Assembly: GCF_003473485.1 (NCBI RefSeq)
Contig: NC_053045.1
Span: forward strand, 30,230,494-30,294,493
From: Medicago truncatula
Taxonomy: Eukaryota > Streptophyta > Magnoliopsida > Fabales > Fabaceae
DNA length: 64,000 nucleotides
Reading direction: 5' to 3'
Shown: in pieces, positions 11,235 to 23,366 of the stretch
How positions within the stretch are numbered: the stretch's first letter is position 1
Layout of the letters: each line of letters opens with the position of its first letter
The notes under the pieces: model-generated
The model's database searches: none
What the model was told of the DNA's origin: nothing
The model's input: only the letters and a program-made list of their open reading frames with translations
Made by a program: the position numbers and the translations under genes

Positions 11235-13766
11235 GAAATGTAAAACACAGAAAGTGGTGAACCTAAGTCAATTCTTTTGTTAAACACATTCTGAAATGGA
11301 AACATGTATGATGGTTAGTACTTAGTAATGCACTGTTTTACATCTCCATAGTGTATTTACCGTTGCACTCTTCTTTAAAGCTTCCATCTCATATGGCTAG
11401 ATTTTTCTTTTCTTGCTGTGGCTATGCGAACTTGATGCTTGACATTTGTAACGGTTATTTTCGTTTTTATTTTTATGCTGAAAATCCCATGGGAAGATAG
11501 AAAACATATAGAGTTACTAAATACTAACGACAGGGTGGAAACAATGCTTAAGCTACGTTTGTATGCTTTTAGGTGGAGGGTAATAGAGGGAAAAGAAAGA
11601 GAAAGCTAATAATGGGATGGATTGGAAGTATTTCCCCTTGTTTTGAATGTTAAAGTTAAATTAGCGGGAATGATATTTCCTCCCTTATTTATTTGGATAA
11701 AACTCTTTTCGTTTGTTTTCCCTCTAGTTTGAGGGGGATGGATTTTAAGGCTTTGAGATGGAAGGAGGGTAAGAAGTTCTCACCCTCCACCCCCAAAAAA
11801 AATTACTTCACCCCTGCCCTTGTTTGCATTGTTCCCCCTTTTTATTGCTTGGTTACTCACTCCTTCCAGCTCACTATTTTTATTTTTATTTACCCTCCTT
11901 TCAGCTTGCCAACAAAGATTTTGGTCACTTTCCCGCTTTGTTGTCTTATTACATTCCAATTCCTTCCCAATACCTCCTAAATAAACTAAATAAAATCCCC
12001 AATTGGATCTAAAATTGACGGGTTAGTGTGAGCTTATCCATGCGGTTATGCACCCTTTAGAATAGGAATCCTTTTTGTGAAAGATCCCCTTCCTCCGAAG
12101 TCCTCCCTTTCAAACATCAATTATTTTTTCCAACTAATTTTAAACATGAATTCAGCATTTCAGTTGTTTTTTTAGATGCTACATTCCTTTCTTTTCCCTG
12201 ATATTTGTTCATATCTTGGTCCCAATTGTTTGCTCAGTGCTTTGGATGACAACATTAGAAAGGACTCAGTGCAGTGGTCTTCTTTCAGATGTTGTTTTTT
12301 GAGTTTCAAACCAATTTTATTTGTTGTTTGTCAACAGCACTTGGTACCGTCTGAAAGTACAGAGGATGCAGATCTGAAACACAATCTGTTTTTTGTCAAC
12401 TGTAATAGTGTGCATAACCACTTCCTCCAGAACTTGAGAATCAACACTTTTGTCAACCACCATAAACGTATTCCATTGAACTGCTAAACTAAAAGTTGGT
12501 CCTTGTGAACCATCTTTGCATTTTTTTTTTCTTCCAAAGTATTGACTCAAATCAAGTCTAGCAATCAACGTTGATATTCAACCAGACCCGAAAATGAAAT
12601 AGACTTGTGATCCAGCTTGCAAGATTGTTAAATGTCAATTGTGATGGCTGTCTCTATCCAAATTTCCTAAATGCATAATACCTATTTACTTGAAGTAGAC
12701 CTCTCAGCAGTTCTTACATAACATGTTTATAATAATAAAATTCTGGTTTCTGGTGGATGATTTTACCCCAGAAGAATGTTCGATATCACCAAAGATATTG
12801 TTAGAACTATTACCTGTCATATCTATTTTAGGAATCTAATGTAATTAATCTGCTGTTAATTTTATGCTAGATTCAAACTTTAACATTCCTTGGTTTTATG
12901 GCTCGATGGCTATGTACACAAAAGGACACAAATTTCATACCTGATCTTATGATATAGTAAGACTATATAACAAATCATTATGCATCAAAGTAAAAATATA
13001 CTTTCAAGTGTGGCTCAAAATAGCCATAGTGTTCACTATTAATGAATGGATTTTAAAAAAATCCCAAAATTATAGCAACACTTCTTTTAGAAACTAGATA
13101 GTAAGAAAATTTTATGACCTTTGGAGTAATCATCTGTTAATCAATCCTTCTTCCACAACAAACATTAATGGCAACAAACATAATCATCAGAGTCCCACCG
13201 GCAATAAACACTGAGCTAATATCGTAGTTCAAAGGCTAACATCAACAGAGTTTATTCAAGTAACCAACATCAGATTTCTCACCCATTCCTAATAATATCA
13301 TGAAACTTGATCAAAATCAAAATGTATTTTAAAAGTAAAATTCAAGAGACTTGTTTCTTGAGTTGGAAGCAACTACTTGATTGTTTTGCTATTTCGAAAG
13401 AATTACAATTTACAAGTAAATGCTACACAATAATAATCACTTTTTCTTTTTATTTTGCCCCCTCTCTCACTCACACACACACACACACACACACACAACC
13501 ACATACATTATCTCACTGTTTTTCCTGCTTCCCCAAGCAAAATCCAACTTCCTAATATATTAAAGTAGCATTTGACACACTACCTCTCATTGATGTATAA
13601 ACATGTATGCTGGCAATTTAAGTTTCTAAAGAAACATTTCACCAAACTTCAAAGGAAAAAAACCCTTTCATGATTCCATATATTTCCCACCCTCCATCAC
13701 TCCTACATGCATCAAAGCATTCACTTCAAGGACCACCCTTCCATTTTCAACTCCTTTCTACAAAAT
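11235..13766. other. Intergenic DNA between NF-YC10-like gene and first FLA
   Basis: Contains the 3' region of the upstream gene and the promoter of the FLA gene. Around 11540-12120 is a diverged, G/C-patchy stretch ('ggtggagggtaatagagggaaaag' and 'gatggaaggagggtaagaag') that may be an old MITE. A minus-strand frame at 12317-12568 encodes 83 residues including SLAVQWNTFMVVDKSVDSQ. It looks more protein-like than its surroundings but I recognise no family. Confidence 0.4.
13472..13497. repeat. (CA)n microsatellite
   Basis: About 13 CA dinucleotides in an uninterrupted run, about 270 bp upstream of the first FLA start codon. Confidence 0.95.
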
Positions 13767-14519
13767 ATGGTGATGATGAAACATCCATTCCTCTCTTTCA
13801 CACTTCTTCTAATTGTTTTTTTCTCTTCCACCACCACTTTAGCCCAGAAATCACCTGCTCCGGCCCCTTCGACTGATACCGCCCCAACCGACATTATCAG
13901 AATCCTCAAAAAGGCTGGAGGGTTCACCACGCTAATCCGTCTTCTCCAAACCACACAAGTGTCCACCCAAATCAACTCTCAACTCTTAAACTCGAACGGT
14001 GGTTTAACCTTGTTTGCACCAAACGACAATTCCTTTTCAAGTCTCAAACCCGGCTTCCTCAATTCGCTTAGCGATGAACAAAAGAACAAGCTCATCCAAT
14101 TCCACTTGCTACCTACATTTGTATCCATGTCAAATTTTGATACTTTGAGCAACCCGGTGAGAACACAGGCTGGTGATGACCCTTATAGGTTGGGACTGAA
14201 TGTAACAAGTTCAGGAAACCAAGTGAACATGACAACAGGTATTGTTAATGTCACAGTCGGTGGCACTGTTTACACCGATCACCAGCTTGCAGTTTACCAA
14301 GTGGACAAAGTGCTCCTTCCTCGGGATTTCTTTGTTGCTAAGCCTCCTGCTCCGGCTCCAGCACCGGAAAAGACTAAGTCGTCTAAGAAGAAATCTTCTG
14401 ATAGCGATGGTGGAGTTGCAGGAGACGATGATTCTGGTGCTGTTAATGTAAAACAAAGACGTCTGATGTTGGTTCCTGTTGCTGTTGCTACAATCATAGT
14501 AGCAATATATTCATGGTGA
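13767..14519 (+). CDS. Fasciclin-like arabinogalactan protein (FLA11/12-like), copy 1
   Basis: Single exon, 250 residues. Residues 1-26 form a hydrophobic signal peptide ending near TTTLAQ. A short Ala/Pro glycomodule (SPAPAPS, 29-35) precedes one FAS1 domain, about 42-187. The domain has the H1 motif GGLTLFAPNDNSF, the central QFHLLP and the H2-like VYTDHQLAVYQVDKVLLP. A second glycomodule (PPAPAPAPE) and a Ser/Lys/Asp linker lead to a hydrophobic tail (233-250) typical of a GPI-anchor signal. N-glycosylation sequons lie at N145, N154 and N161. It is expected on the outer plasma membrane or in the wall; group-A FLAs are linked to secondary-wall cellulose deposition. The frame is open to an ATG at 13707, but the ATG at 13767 gives a normal signal peptide. 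It is the most diverged of the four FLAs here. Confidence 0.93.
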   Translation: MVMMKHPFLSFTLLLIVFFSSTTTLAQKSPAPAPSTDTAPTDIIRILKKAGGFTTLIRLLQTTQVSTQINSQLLNSNGGLTLFAPNDNSFSSLKPGFLNSLSDEQKNKLIQFHLLPTFVSMSNFDTLSNPVRTQAGDDPYRLGLNVTSSGNQVNMTTGIVNVTVGGTVYTDHQLAVYQVDKVLLPRDFFVAKPPAPAPAPEKTKSSKKKSSDSDGGVAGDDDSGAVNVKQRRLMLVPVAVATIIVAIYSW

Positions 14520-16831
14520 AGAAGATCATGTACCAAAAGGTTAAAGATCATGCAACTGGGGCGGATTAATTGATCTACATTTTGCAGTCTTATATAGTGT
14601 TTTTTCAATTATATTGTCTTGTTAATTTTTCTTTATTTCTTATTTCTCACATGAATCTAATCAGTTTGTATATGTAAGCTGGTGTTAAAAGAAAAATGAA
14701 TCTATGTAAAATTGAGAAAGCTTCCTATGACAAAATCAGTTATCATGGAACTTTATGTTATTAGGAGAAATCTCAATGATTTTGCACAAGATCACTACTA
14801 CAGTATCATAAAATTTAGATATATGAGTGGGGGTGAATTGATTCTAAGGCCATTTTTCTTAGATTCTGTATAGTATTGTTTAACTAATAAACCAAGAACT
14901 TGACAACCTCTTTATATGATCCAAACCTTCGAGATCTTTCGATTGTTAAAATTTTCGACAGACTCCATTGCCACAAAAATTTAGACAGGAGATTTATATA
15001 TCGATTGTAATGAGAATTTGCACTCGTTATTTTTTTCTACGTAAAAGGGTGAAAATTCAGTCAGAAAATCATTTGTTTGCATTTTTGTGAAAAAAATCTT
15101 GATGACATAATATTGTGAAAATTTCTGTTATTGTAGAATTCATCCGTGAGCGAGACAATGCGAGTTAGAGAGAGATCTGGGAGACCAAGTTAATGATGCA
15201 TACATATGAATTGACATGCTTATATTTGAGAAATATGAGTTTTTGTATAATCTTACTATTAATGTTACGATTTACGATTTCACTTCTCCTGCTGATCATG
15301 CGTAAAATCTATATTTTGACTACCTTGCATATATAAGTACACATAGACATGTACATGTACATGAATTGGAATACTATAAATAGTCTAATATTTTTAATTC
15401 TCCTTTCTATTTTCTTATCTAAGATAAGTATTTAATTAATACACATGAGATGTCAAAAGGTTGGCTCAATTTTAGAACAAATGCAGAAAGGATTTTCATT
15501 AGGATTTTAGTAAATCAAACAATTGGATTGAAAAGGTTGATCATGCATGTCTCAATTTAGATTGCATTGTGAATGTCTCACATTTACAACTATCCTAGGA
15601 TCAAAACATTAATGTGAAATAAATTCTAAATGAAATATCATTTCAGGTTGATAACATGGTTAAATTTGAATTACGTCCAACACAATCCTCACAAATAAAA
15701 AGTGAAATTTACACTCGTATATGAAGTGGGACTCACATCCGACAACGTGTTAACATTATGATCAAGTCAGACATACATCGAAGCATGCTCATCGGAAAGC
15801 TTCAAGTATAGATCACAAAAGTCTTCTAAGGGTTGTAATGAGGCTATGTTACAAGAAATTGTCATTTACTTGAGAAATGTTTCAAAAAGGCCTTATAGTA
15901 GGGAAACATTCCTTACTAATTACAAGTGTACAAGTTATGTACACAATATTTAAACCTATGTGTAATATGTACTACTATTTACAAATATTTATAATTCCCA
16001 TTTATTTGAAAAAATAACCCTATGGCGATATGAAAACATTGATCAACAATTCTTGACGACTTATTTTCTTTTTTCTTTTTCTTTTCATCATTTTTTTTAT
16101 GTGGGTTTCATTTTCAAAGTGTGTTACCCACATGGATTTCATCCAATAAGAGGGTGAATGTTAAAAAGAAAAAATCTATTATCATCCCTATCGTAGGTTA
16201 GGTCATAGATCCCTATAGATCAATTTGACCTATTATCACCCCTATCGTAGGCACCTGTTGATTGATTTGACCTATTTTCACCCTTACCTTATACTCATGA
16301 ATTTTACAGTTTCTCATAGAAATAACTATGTTGTTAAAGTTGCCTCATAATTGTAAAAAAAAAATAAAAAAAAAAAACTTGCTTCATTTGGAATGCATGC
16401 TCAGACTTTTTCTTGGTGGGATTATCTACCTTCTCCTTTATTTGGGACAACTTTTTCACAACATATTAGGCCTACCGTAATTTATATAATTTATATATCA
16501 TTTGTTTCCTAGGTTAGGTTAATGTCCTACTATATATGGTTTTTGTTTTCTCTATGTCTTTAGCACTAAAGTTTTGGGATTCTGCAAATTAAATGATTAT
16601 TGCGTTACTGTGTGACAACACAGTTTAAATGTAATTATTCATAATTGATGATGATTCTACGCTTGCTTTGAAAAATTTAAATTTTTTTTAGGGAAAAAAT
16701 TTAAATTTTAAATAATGTTAGAAATACACTTTTTAATACAAACATCCCCACATACTCTTTTTTATTTGTTGAAATTCAAATAAGTCTCATCAAATTATGT
16801 TAATCTTATATATATTTGATGGGACCTATAT
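14520..16831. other. Intergenic DNA
   Basis: Contains the 3' UTR of the first FLA, then AT-rich DNA with no supported gene. At 16180-16290 a short motif 'atcacccctatcgtaggt' is repeated about three times with drift, a minor local repeat. Confidence 0.5.
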
Positions 16832-17676
16832 AGGCTCTGTTTGGTAAAAATAGCGGATAGCTGATAAGCTAGCTGATAGCTTTTAGCTGATAGCTTTTAG
16901 CTGATAAGCTAACTGAAGTGTTTGATAAAAATAGCGGTTCAACTAGCTGATAAATGTAAAATGACATAAACGATATTCTTAATTCATAATAAAAATTATA
17001 TCATTAATTTAAGTATTTGTAATTTTGTAAACTAATTTTTCTTTAAAAAAATACTTTAAATTTATTAATTTAATATATCCTATGTATTATAAATTAAATT
17101 AAATTTTATTCACTAAAATTTTATCTTATATTTATTATCATTTAAGTGTTTCCACTTTATAAAAAAAAATAACATTTACCTCAAAAACAAAAAAAAAGGT
17201 AGCACTAATAGAGTAATACTAATAACAGAGAATAAAGAAAATAACACTTACCTCAAAAAAAAAAAAAAAAAAAGTAACACTAATAGAATAATAGTATTTT
17301 GTTTCGTAAAAAAAAAAACGAAGGTATATATTTTTTAAAAAAAAAAAAAAAAAAGGCCAGCTGATATATATACAAAAATTGGAATAAAGGGATAGTAGTC
17401 TTTATTACGTAGCTTATTATAAAAATTATAATGGATAAAAATACAATTTAAATGAAATAATAAGGGTAAAATTGGAAGAAAAAGTGAGAAGCTATAAGCT
17501 ATAAGCTCAAACGTTACTTGGAATAGCTTCTGAAAAATAGCCTATAAGCTCGAGAAATAAGCTATAAGCTCATGGTGAAAAAGTGTTACCAAACAGAGCT
17601 TTTTTTGTCAAACGAGCTTATAAGCTATAAGCTAAAAGCTAAAAGCTCTTTTATGGGGTTAACCAAACAGACCCTT
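16832..17676. mobile_element. Large MITE-like element, 'ggctctgtttggta' family
   Basis: The ends are inverted: 'taggctctgtttggt' on the left and 'accaaacagaccctta' on the right. Just inside each are clusters of 'agctgataagct', 'cttttagctgata' and 'agctataagctaaaagct', giving large palindromic potential. The middle is AT-rich with three long poly-A runs. No coding frame. A target duplication is not clear, so the superfamily (hAT-like or PIF/Harbinger-like) is unresolved. A diverged relative lies at about 37040-37420. Confidence 0.6.
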
Positions 17677-17698
17677 AAAACAATTGTGTTGCAATGTG

Positions 17699-18273
17699 TA
17701 TGTTAGAGTGTCTTGTTTTTTTTAGACAAAAACAAAACGATATTCCGTAATTTAAATTGATAGAATACATCAAATACAATAACATGATATACATCGCTAA
17801 AAACGTAAAGGGTAAATCTACGAACAAACTCACAACATCCAAGTTAAAACGGCAAAAATGCCTACAAATATTATGATAAAATTTAAATCACCGAAATACA
17901 CATGCTTCTGGATCTGCAACATTGATGTCAAAATCATTTATTGAATATGTGATTGACTGAAGTAGATCTTTCAATATGAACCAAACGAGCACCACAACAA
18001 GACGCGAAATCAAACAACGCCACACAAAAGGACGAACAACACAACACTCAACGACAAAATCACGAATAAAACACAAAAGAAAAAACTTGATAGATGTGAA
18101 AATCACTTATTTAGATAGAAAGAAAGGGAAAAAAGATGCAAAGGGTGATTCTAGATCCAAAATTGACCTAAAACCACCCCTGCTCGATGAGTGAAAGAGA
18201 AAGAAAACTTTGAAAAAAGTTAAAGTTTCTCTCACAAAAAATAACTAGCTCAGCTATGTTAGAGTGTCTTGTT
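17699..18273 (-). mobile_element. Noncoding retroposon 'R1', whole copy with 19-bp TSD
   Basis: A perfect 19-bp direct repeat, tatgttagagtgtcttgtt, lies at 17699-17717 and 18255-18273. The inserted ~537 bp starts on the plus strand with a T-run, which is a poly-A tail on the minus strand. This is the signature of L1-type target-primed reverse transcription. The body has no long conserved frame. It is repeated, with divergence, at 28232-28790 and 45850-46372, and as a piece at 43075-43235. It may be an internally deleted LINE or a long SINE-like element; I have no named family for it. Confidence 0.75.
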
Positions 18274-18638
18274 AATAATCTTTAAATTTATTTTATGAAG
18301 GTACCTATTCTCAAAGTGATTTTAGTGTATCAAAGAATTCTCTCTCTGTTTTTTTTTTTAGGGACAAAGAAATCTCCTTTAAAAATTATCATTCAATGTA
18401 GTGGGTGGAGAAAATAACGCAAGTGCGATGTGGTGGGGCGGACATGCCACGATTAATTAAAAAATGAAGGTGAGGAACTGAAGGAAGCTTCTTCGATATT
18501 AACTTTACCAACAAGTTATTACTAATTCTTTATAAGCATTGAATATTTTATTTTCGAAATTTTGAGCTTGTTGAACAAGGCAATTGACCCATTCATTAAA
18601 TTATTATTTATGGATGAAATCCATGAATTAACTATCAC

Positions 18639-18646
18639 TATATAAA
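18639..18646 (+). promoter_or_regulatory. TATA box of the GST gene
   Basis: TATATAAA lies about 45 bp upstream of the GST start codon at 18689, a plausible spacing for a short leader. Confidence 0.65.
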
Positions 18647-18688
18647 GGCAAGAGCAATGCTAGCTTAGCATAAGACAAATTAATTAAG

Positions 18689-19539
18689 ATGGCAGATCAA
18701 GTGAAGATACATGGATTTTGGTACAGTCCTTTTACTTTAAGGGTAGTATTGACCCTTAAGCTAAAAGGTATACCATATGAGAACATAGAGGAAGATCGTT
18801 TCAACAAGAGTCCTCAACTTCTTCAATACAATCCAGTGCACAAGAAAACTCCAGTGTTGGTTCATGATGGAAAACCTCTATGTGAGTCTATGATCATTGT
18901 TGAATACATTGATGAGATATGGCCACAATACCCTTTGCTTCCTGTCGATCCCTTTGAGAGAGCCCAAGCTCGGTTCTGGGTAAAATATGTCGATGATATT
19001 GTAAGTTTAATCATATGCAATTTTTCTTAGCTTTCATTCGCATACCATTAAAATGTTAATTTGAGTATAGGACAAAACTTAGGTACAATTTTAGTCCTTT
19101 GATTGGTCGAGGTGAAATTGGGACCAAAGAAATTAGAAAGTGACATAGAAAAAGAAATATGAAAATAATAACATACTGTTATCAATTTTTACAGATTCCT
19201 GTAGTAGGTGCACTCTTCAGAAGCGGTGGCGATGAAGAGCGGAAGAATATCATAGCGAAAATCTGGGAACATCTTAAAGTTGTTGAAGAACAATGCATTG
19301 ACTACGAGAAGAAACTTTTTGGAGGAGACACTGTTAACATTGTGGACATAGCTCTTGGATCAACTATCAAGTTTCTTGTAACTATTGAAGATATCATTGA
19401 ATTTAAGATTCTACAAGCTGAGAAATTCCCTCACTTGCATACATGGTTTGATAATTTCAAGAATGTACCTGTCATAGGTGAAAATCTTCCTGATCATGAG
19501 AAACTGATAGCTTTTCTGAAGGCTCTCATACAAAAGTAA
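18689..19539 (+). CDS. Tau-class glutathione S-transferase
   Basis: Two exons, 18689-19000 and 19195-19539, with a 194-bp phase-0 intron (gtaagt...acag), giving 218 residues, the normal length for plant GSTU enzymes. The N-terminal thioredoxin-like half has the tau active-site region [10 protein letters not shown] with its catalytic Ser at about residue 13. It also has [20 protein letters not shown], in which KTPVLVH and E-S bind glutathione, followed by EYIDEIWP. The helical C-terminal half includes [16 protein letters not shown], the conserved 'G.t..ivDia' folding motif. The family conjugates glutathione to electrophiles such as xenobiotics and oxylipins in the cytosol, and is usually stress- or hormone-induced. 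Nothing looks broken. The single-intron layout is typical of tau GST genes. Confidence 0.93.
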
Positions 19540-19779
19540 TTATAGCATCTTCCTAAGAAAGGGGTAGCTTATATGAAGTGGTAATAAAGCACATGTTAAT
19601 GTGTTATCTTTCTAATGTACTTCTTTATGTTACCAACCTAGGGTTGGGTTTGTCAAGCTCATGCATAAAAGTAATAAAATTGTAAGATGGTTTGTATTTG
19701 CTTTTATATTTTGATTTTGAAATAACTTTAATGTTTTTTTATATGCAATGACAAATTAAATTAAAGAGAGTACAAAGGG

Positions 19780-19873
19780 GTCCTTGCGAGTTTAGCTCAG
19801 TTGATATGGACAATGCATAATATATGCAAGGTTCGGGGTTCAAACCCAACCCCGGCCACCACCAAAAAAAAAA
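19780..19873 (+). mobile_element. tRNA-like SINE, copy 1
   Basis: A ~94-bp unit with tRNA-type Pol III boxes: box A-like 'tttagctcagttgat' and box B-like 'ggttcggggttcaaaccc', then a short poly-A. It is flanked by near-perfect repeats 'agagtacaa(a)ggg' at about 19767-19779 and from 19874. It lies about 240 bp downstream of the GST stop codon. Related copies are at 29371 and 34412. Confidence 0.8.
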
Positions 19874-20150
19874 AGAGTACAAGGGGCAATATTCCAACCC
19901 GAGACAAACAATTTCGTATGAAAAAAAATCAGATGACACTTAAACATGTTCATGGATTATGCACAAAGAGAGCCGCAAAGATCATTAGGAGAAGTAAAAC
20001 CCTAATCTTTAACGCATCTCTTGATGGTAATTTATAAAGCAGCAATCTCTACGTAAAGATGAGCACTTTTGATGGAACCAAATTCTTCCAAAGTTTACGA
20101 CTCACCGAGATTCCGCCATTGGCAAAACATATAAGAGATGTCAAGAAAAG

Positions 20151-22745
20151 TCGACAACATTTTGTTCGTGGATGAATGGCTAAAGAGCAGTTGTGGTAAC
20201 AAATTTAACTCAAAAACCTCTCATCGATCACCCTGCTACCACCTCTGCAAAGTCCATCATTCAAGCATGGTCCCATCTATGAAACACCCTTCAATCAACC
20301 TCTTCATTCAATCAACACCATCTTCACCAACATCTCAAAACTCTACTCAATTCCCAAACCTCTCTCCATGTTGCTTGACCTACAAGCAAAACTTCTCCTT
20401 TCCATTCTCACATCTTCAAATTTCTCTCTTTCCCATGAATCCTTCCCCCTTCGTTTTAGACTTCTTTACATATGGACAATAAAATAAAATAAACTTACCA
20501 AACAAACTTTTGATATTATTGGTTCAGCAGTTGAGTTTCTTTCTAAGTTATTTTTATCATCTACTTCGCAATTTGATTTTGAAATAGTCATGTTTTATTA
20601 TTCTCTGAAGCTATTTTACTTCTGGGTGCTTTTTCTTTTGTTCATTCTTTATCTCAAAATACTAAAAATTAGTGCTTGGATATTCTGTCTAGATTGTTGG
20701 TAGATAAGTGTAGGTTGGTTTGTTTGTTTGTTTGATGAACTTGTGCCTAATGTTCTTGCTGGAATTGGGTATGCTTTGTCATCTTCTGTGAATGTTCATT
20801 TTGTGAGAATGTTGGATTGTTTGTTTGGAATTTGGGGAAAGGGTGATGGTGGGCCTCAAGGTCGTGTTGTTCATGGACTTATGGTTCTTTATTTGTTTGA
20901 TTGGGTTGCGTCGAATTTGATCAATTTCAGATTTTTGGACAAAGTGGATGTTTTTGTGAGAGTTTTAAGGAAAACTATGCACCATTTGTTGTTTTCATGT
21001 CTGGGATTGGAGTTTTAAGAGTTACTGATAGATATGCTTCTTCTACTGGTATGAAAGTAGACGTCCTCACTAGGATGAGGACTTCTGCGATTGTTCGGGT
21101 GGAAGCTTTAGTCAGTGATTTGGTTTCTAGGACATTAAGATTTAGAAACTTAGGCAATGATCTTCAAGATAGAGTTTTGCTTCAGTGTGTTACATTAGGA
21201 ATGACTCGAACCATTTCGTTTTCAAGCCATTCGTCTTTGTTTGTTTGCCTTGGTTTGTCATTGTTAACCAGGATACTTCCCTTGCCTCGCCTCTATGAAT
21301 CTGTATTTGAATTGTCACCGAGTTCTGGTGGACTGAAGGTGAATGAGATAAAAGAACATCCAGATAATATCCTCTTCAAGGAAGCAGGAGCTGTAACGGG
21401 TATTTTCTGCAATCTATATGTTTTAGCTGACGAAGAAAATAAGAATATAGTGGAGAATCTTATATGGGAATACTATCGCGATATTTACTTTGGACACAGG
21501 AAAGTGGTTATGGATCTTAAAGGAAAAGAAGATGAGTTGCTTACAAATTTTGAAAAAACCGCGGAATCTGCTTTTCTCATGGTTGTAGTATTTGCACTAT
21601 CTGTAACAAAGCACAAATTGAGTTCCACATTTGCTCAAGAAATACAAACCGAAATCTCATTGAAGATACTAGTATCATTATCTTGTGTGGAATATTTTCG
21701 CCATGTGCGCTTGCCAGAGTATATGGAAACCATTCGCAAGGTAACTGCAATTGTTAAGAAGAATGAGAATGCTTGTACATTTTTTGTGAACTCCATACCG
21801 TCTTATGGTGACTTGACAAATGGGCCAGGTATGATTTATTCAATTGCATTTTTATGTGAATTGCTCTTTTTGTTCTTTTGTTTGTGTTTTTATAAGATTC
21901 TATGTTCTTCTAGACCAGAAAACGAAATACTTTTGGTCCAAGGATGAAGTACAAACAGCCCGTGTTTTGCTTTACCTACGAGTCATTCCAACTTTGATTG
22001 AGTGTTTGCGCGGCCCTGTATTCGGAGACATGGTAGCTCCAACTATGTTCTTGTATCCTATATCAACTAAGTACATATTTAGTTTTGTTTTGTTTTTCCA
22101 CAAATTAGTTTCATTTCAAGCTTTTGGCCAAAATTTATATATGTAGTCTTTTGTTTATAATCGATTTTGAGCACTAGATACACTAGGCATTCATTAAATA
22201 AAATTTGGGGATTCTTGGTCACATTATCAACCTCAGAAAATCTGCTTCCTTGTTTAAAAGAAACTAGATATATGGAACATCCAAATGGAAAAGTAGCTCG
22301 AGCCTCTCATTCTGTGTTCACTGCATTTATTTCTATGGGGAAGGAATCTGAAAAAATTGATAGTCTCATTGAAGGAGAAGCTCGTTTTCTATCCTTATCG
22401 ATAATAATTCTGCCAAATACCCTGGTCTTTAATATGTGAGAATGATAATTCCGAATACATTTTTATATCATATCATATGGCTTCTGGAGGGAATGGCTTC
22501 TGGAGTTGTAGGAATGGTCCGACATCTTCCTGCCGGAAGCCCTACCACTTTTTACTGCATTCACAGTCTCGTTGAAAAAGCAAATCAGCTATGTTCTGAA
22601 GTCTTCACTCATTAGGCTCTGATGCATGGAAGCAGTGGCAAGGAGAGCCAGAACCAAGCAAGAAATTTATTCAAAAAAAAAAAGAACCAATCAAGAAATT
22701 AATGGACTTGCACTTACGCCTAGTTTTCCTTGTTGATATACAAGT
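20151..22745 (+). pseudogene. Decayed copy of a large conserved plant gene of unknown function
   Basis: Protein-like sequence runs through this region but needs several frame changes. Near 20235-20460, ATTSAKSIIQAWSHL is followed by an in-frame TGA at about 20280, and KLLLSILTSSNFSLSHESF is in another frame. The stretch from about 20728 reads DELVPNVLAGIGYALSSSVN. Near 20970 the frame shifts into a long one (to 21828) with SIPSYGDLTNGP at its end. Plausible introns follow (21829-21913 and 22071-22177), joining exons with RVLLYLRVIPTLIECLRGPV and RHSLNKIWGFLVTLSTSENL. Further fragments, ASGVVGMVRHLPAGSPTTFY and a QWQGEPEPSK-like piece, are in yet other frames. The helical, Leu-rich composition suggests a HEAT/ARM-like scaffold, but I cannot name the family. 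Some exon-like parts remain open, so transcription is possible. Confidence 0.7.
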
Positions 22746-23366
22746 AAGACTTTAATTTATATAGATGGATACCGGACACGACATTGACACTGGCAAGTGA
22801 ACAACAATAATTATTTAAGAATATAGAAGTGATTGAATATTGCGTCTGTGTCAGACACATGACACAGTTTCAACCTGATTGCCATTGCTATATGGATTAA
22901 ATATTGTTTGTAAACTTATAATAATGCAAGGTGTTCTACTTTTCAGGTACATCCCATTTTCTACTTTTTAGTCTCTTAATAAATTTACTAACTACGTTAT
23001 ATTTTACTGAATGCGATATACATTTTTCAAACTTTTAACATCACTTCCTGCATTTAATTGACACTCTTTTGTCACTGCACCTATTCATTGTACCAATATG
23101 TCAATGTTTTGTGCTTGAGGTAGAATCTTGCAGTTCCAACTGCTTCTCTTGTTTAGCATTTCTATTTTTGATATATGAATTATAGTCTTTATGATAATTC
23201 AAGTGTGTGTCTATACATGTTTAGACCCATCCAGGTTCTATACACATTTTTTAATGATAGTTCATGTGTGTGACATGTTCTAGTGCTCCTTCAAACTTTA
23301 GAGTACAAGCATGTGTAGGCAAGTGGTCCTTGTGTGGCCAAAGGTTCCAAAAAGAAAAAGCTACCC
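22746..23366. other. Intergenic DNA left of the Copia-like fossil
   Basis: No gene seen. Two near-repeats around 23195-23275 ('tgataattcaagtgtgtg' and 'tgatagttcatgtgtgtg') are minor. Confidence 0.45.

Noticed and set aside
13721-13975. Antisense open frame within FLA copy 1
   Set aside because: It is a shadow of the FLA coding strand, with no domain of its own. Similar shadows occur opposite the other FLA genes and the histone-fold gene (8461-8646).
19790-19860. Possible tRNA gene
   Set aside because: It has box A- and B-like motifs but a poly-A tail and target duplication, and the cloverleaf does not close. It is a SINE.
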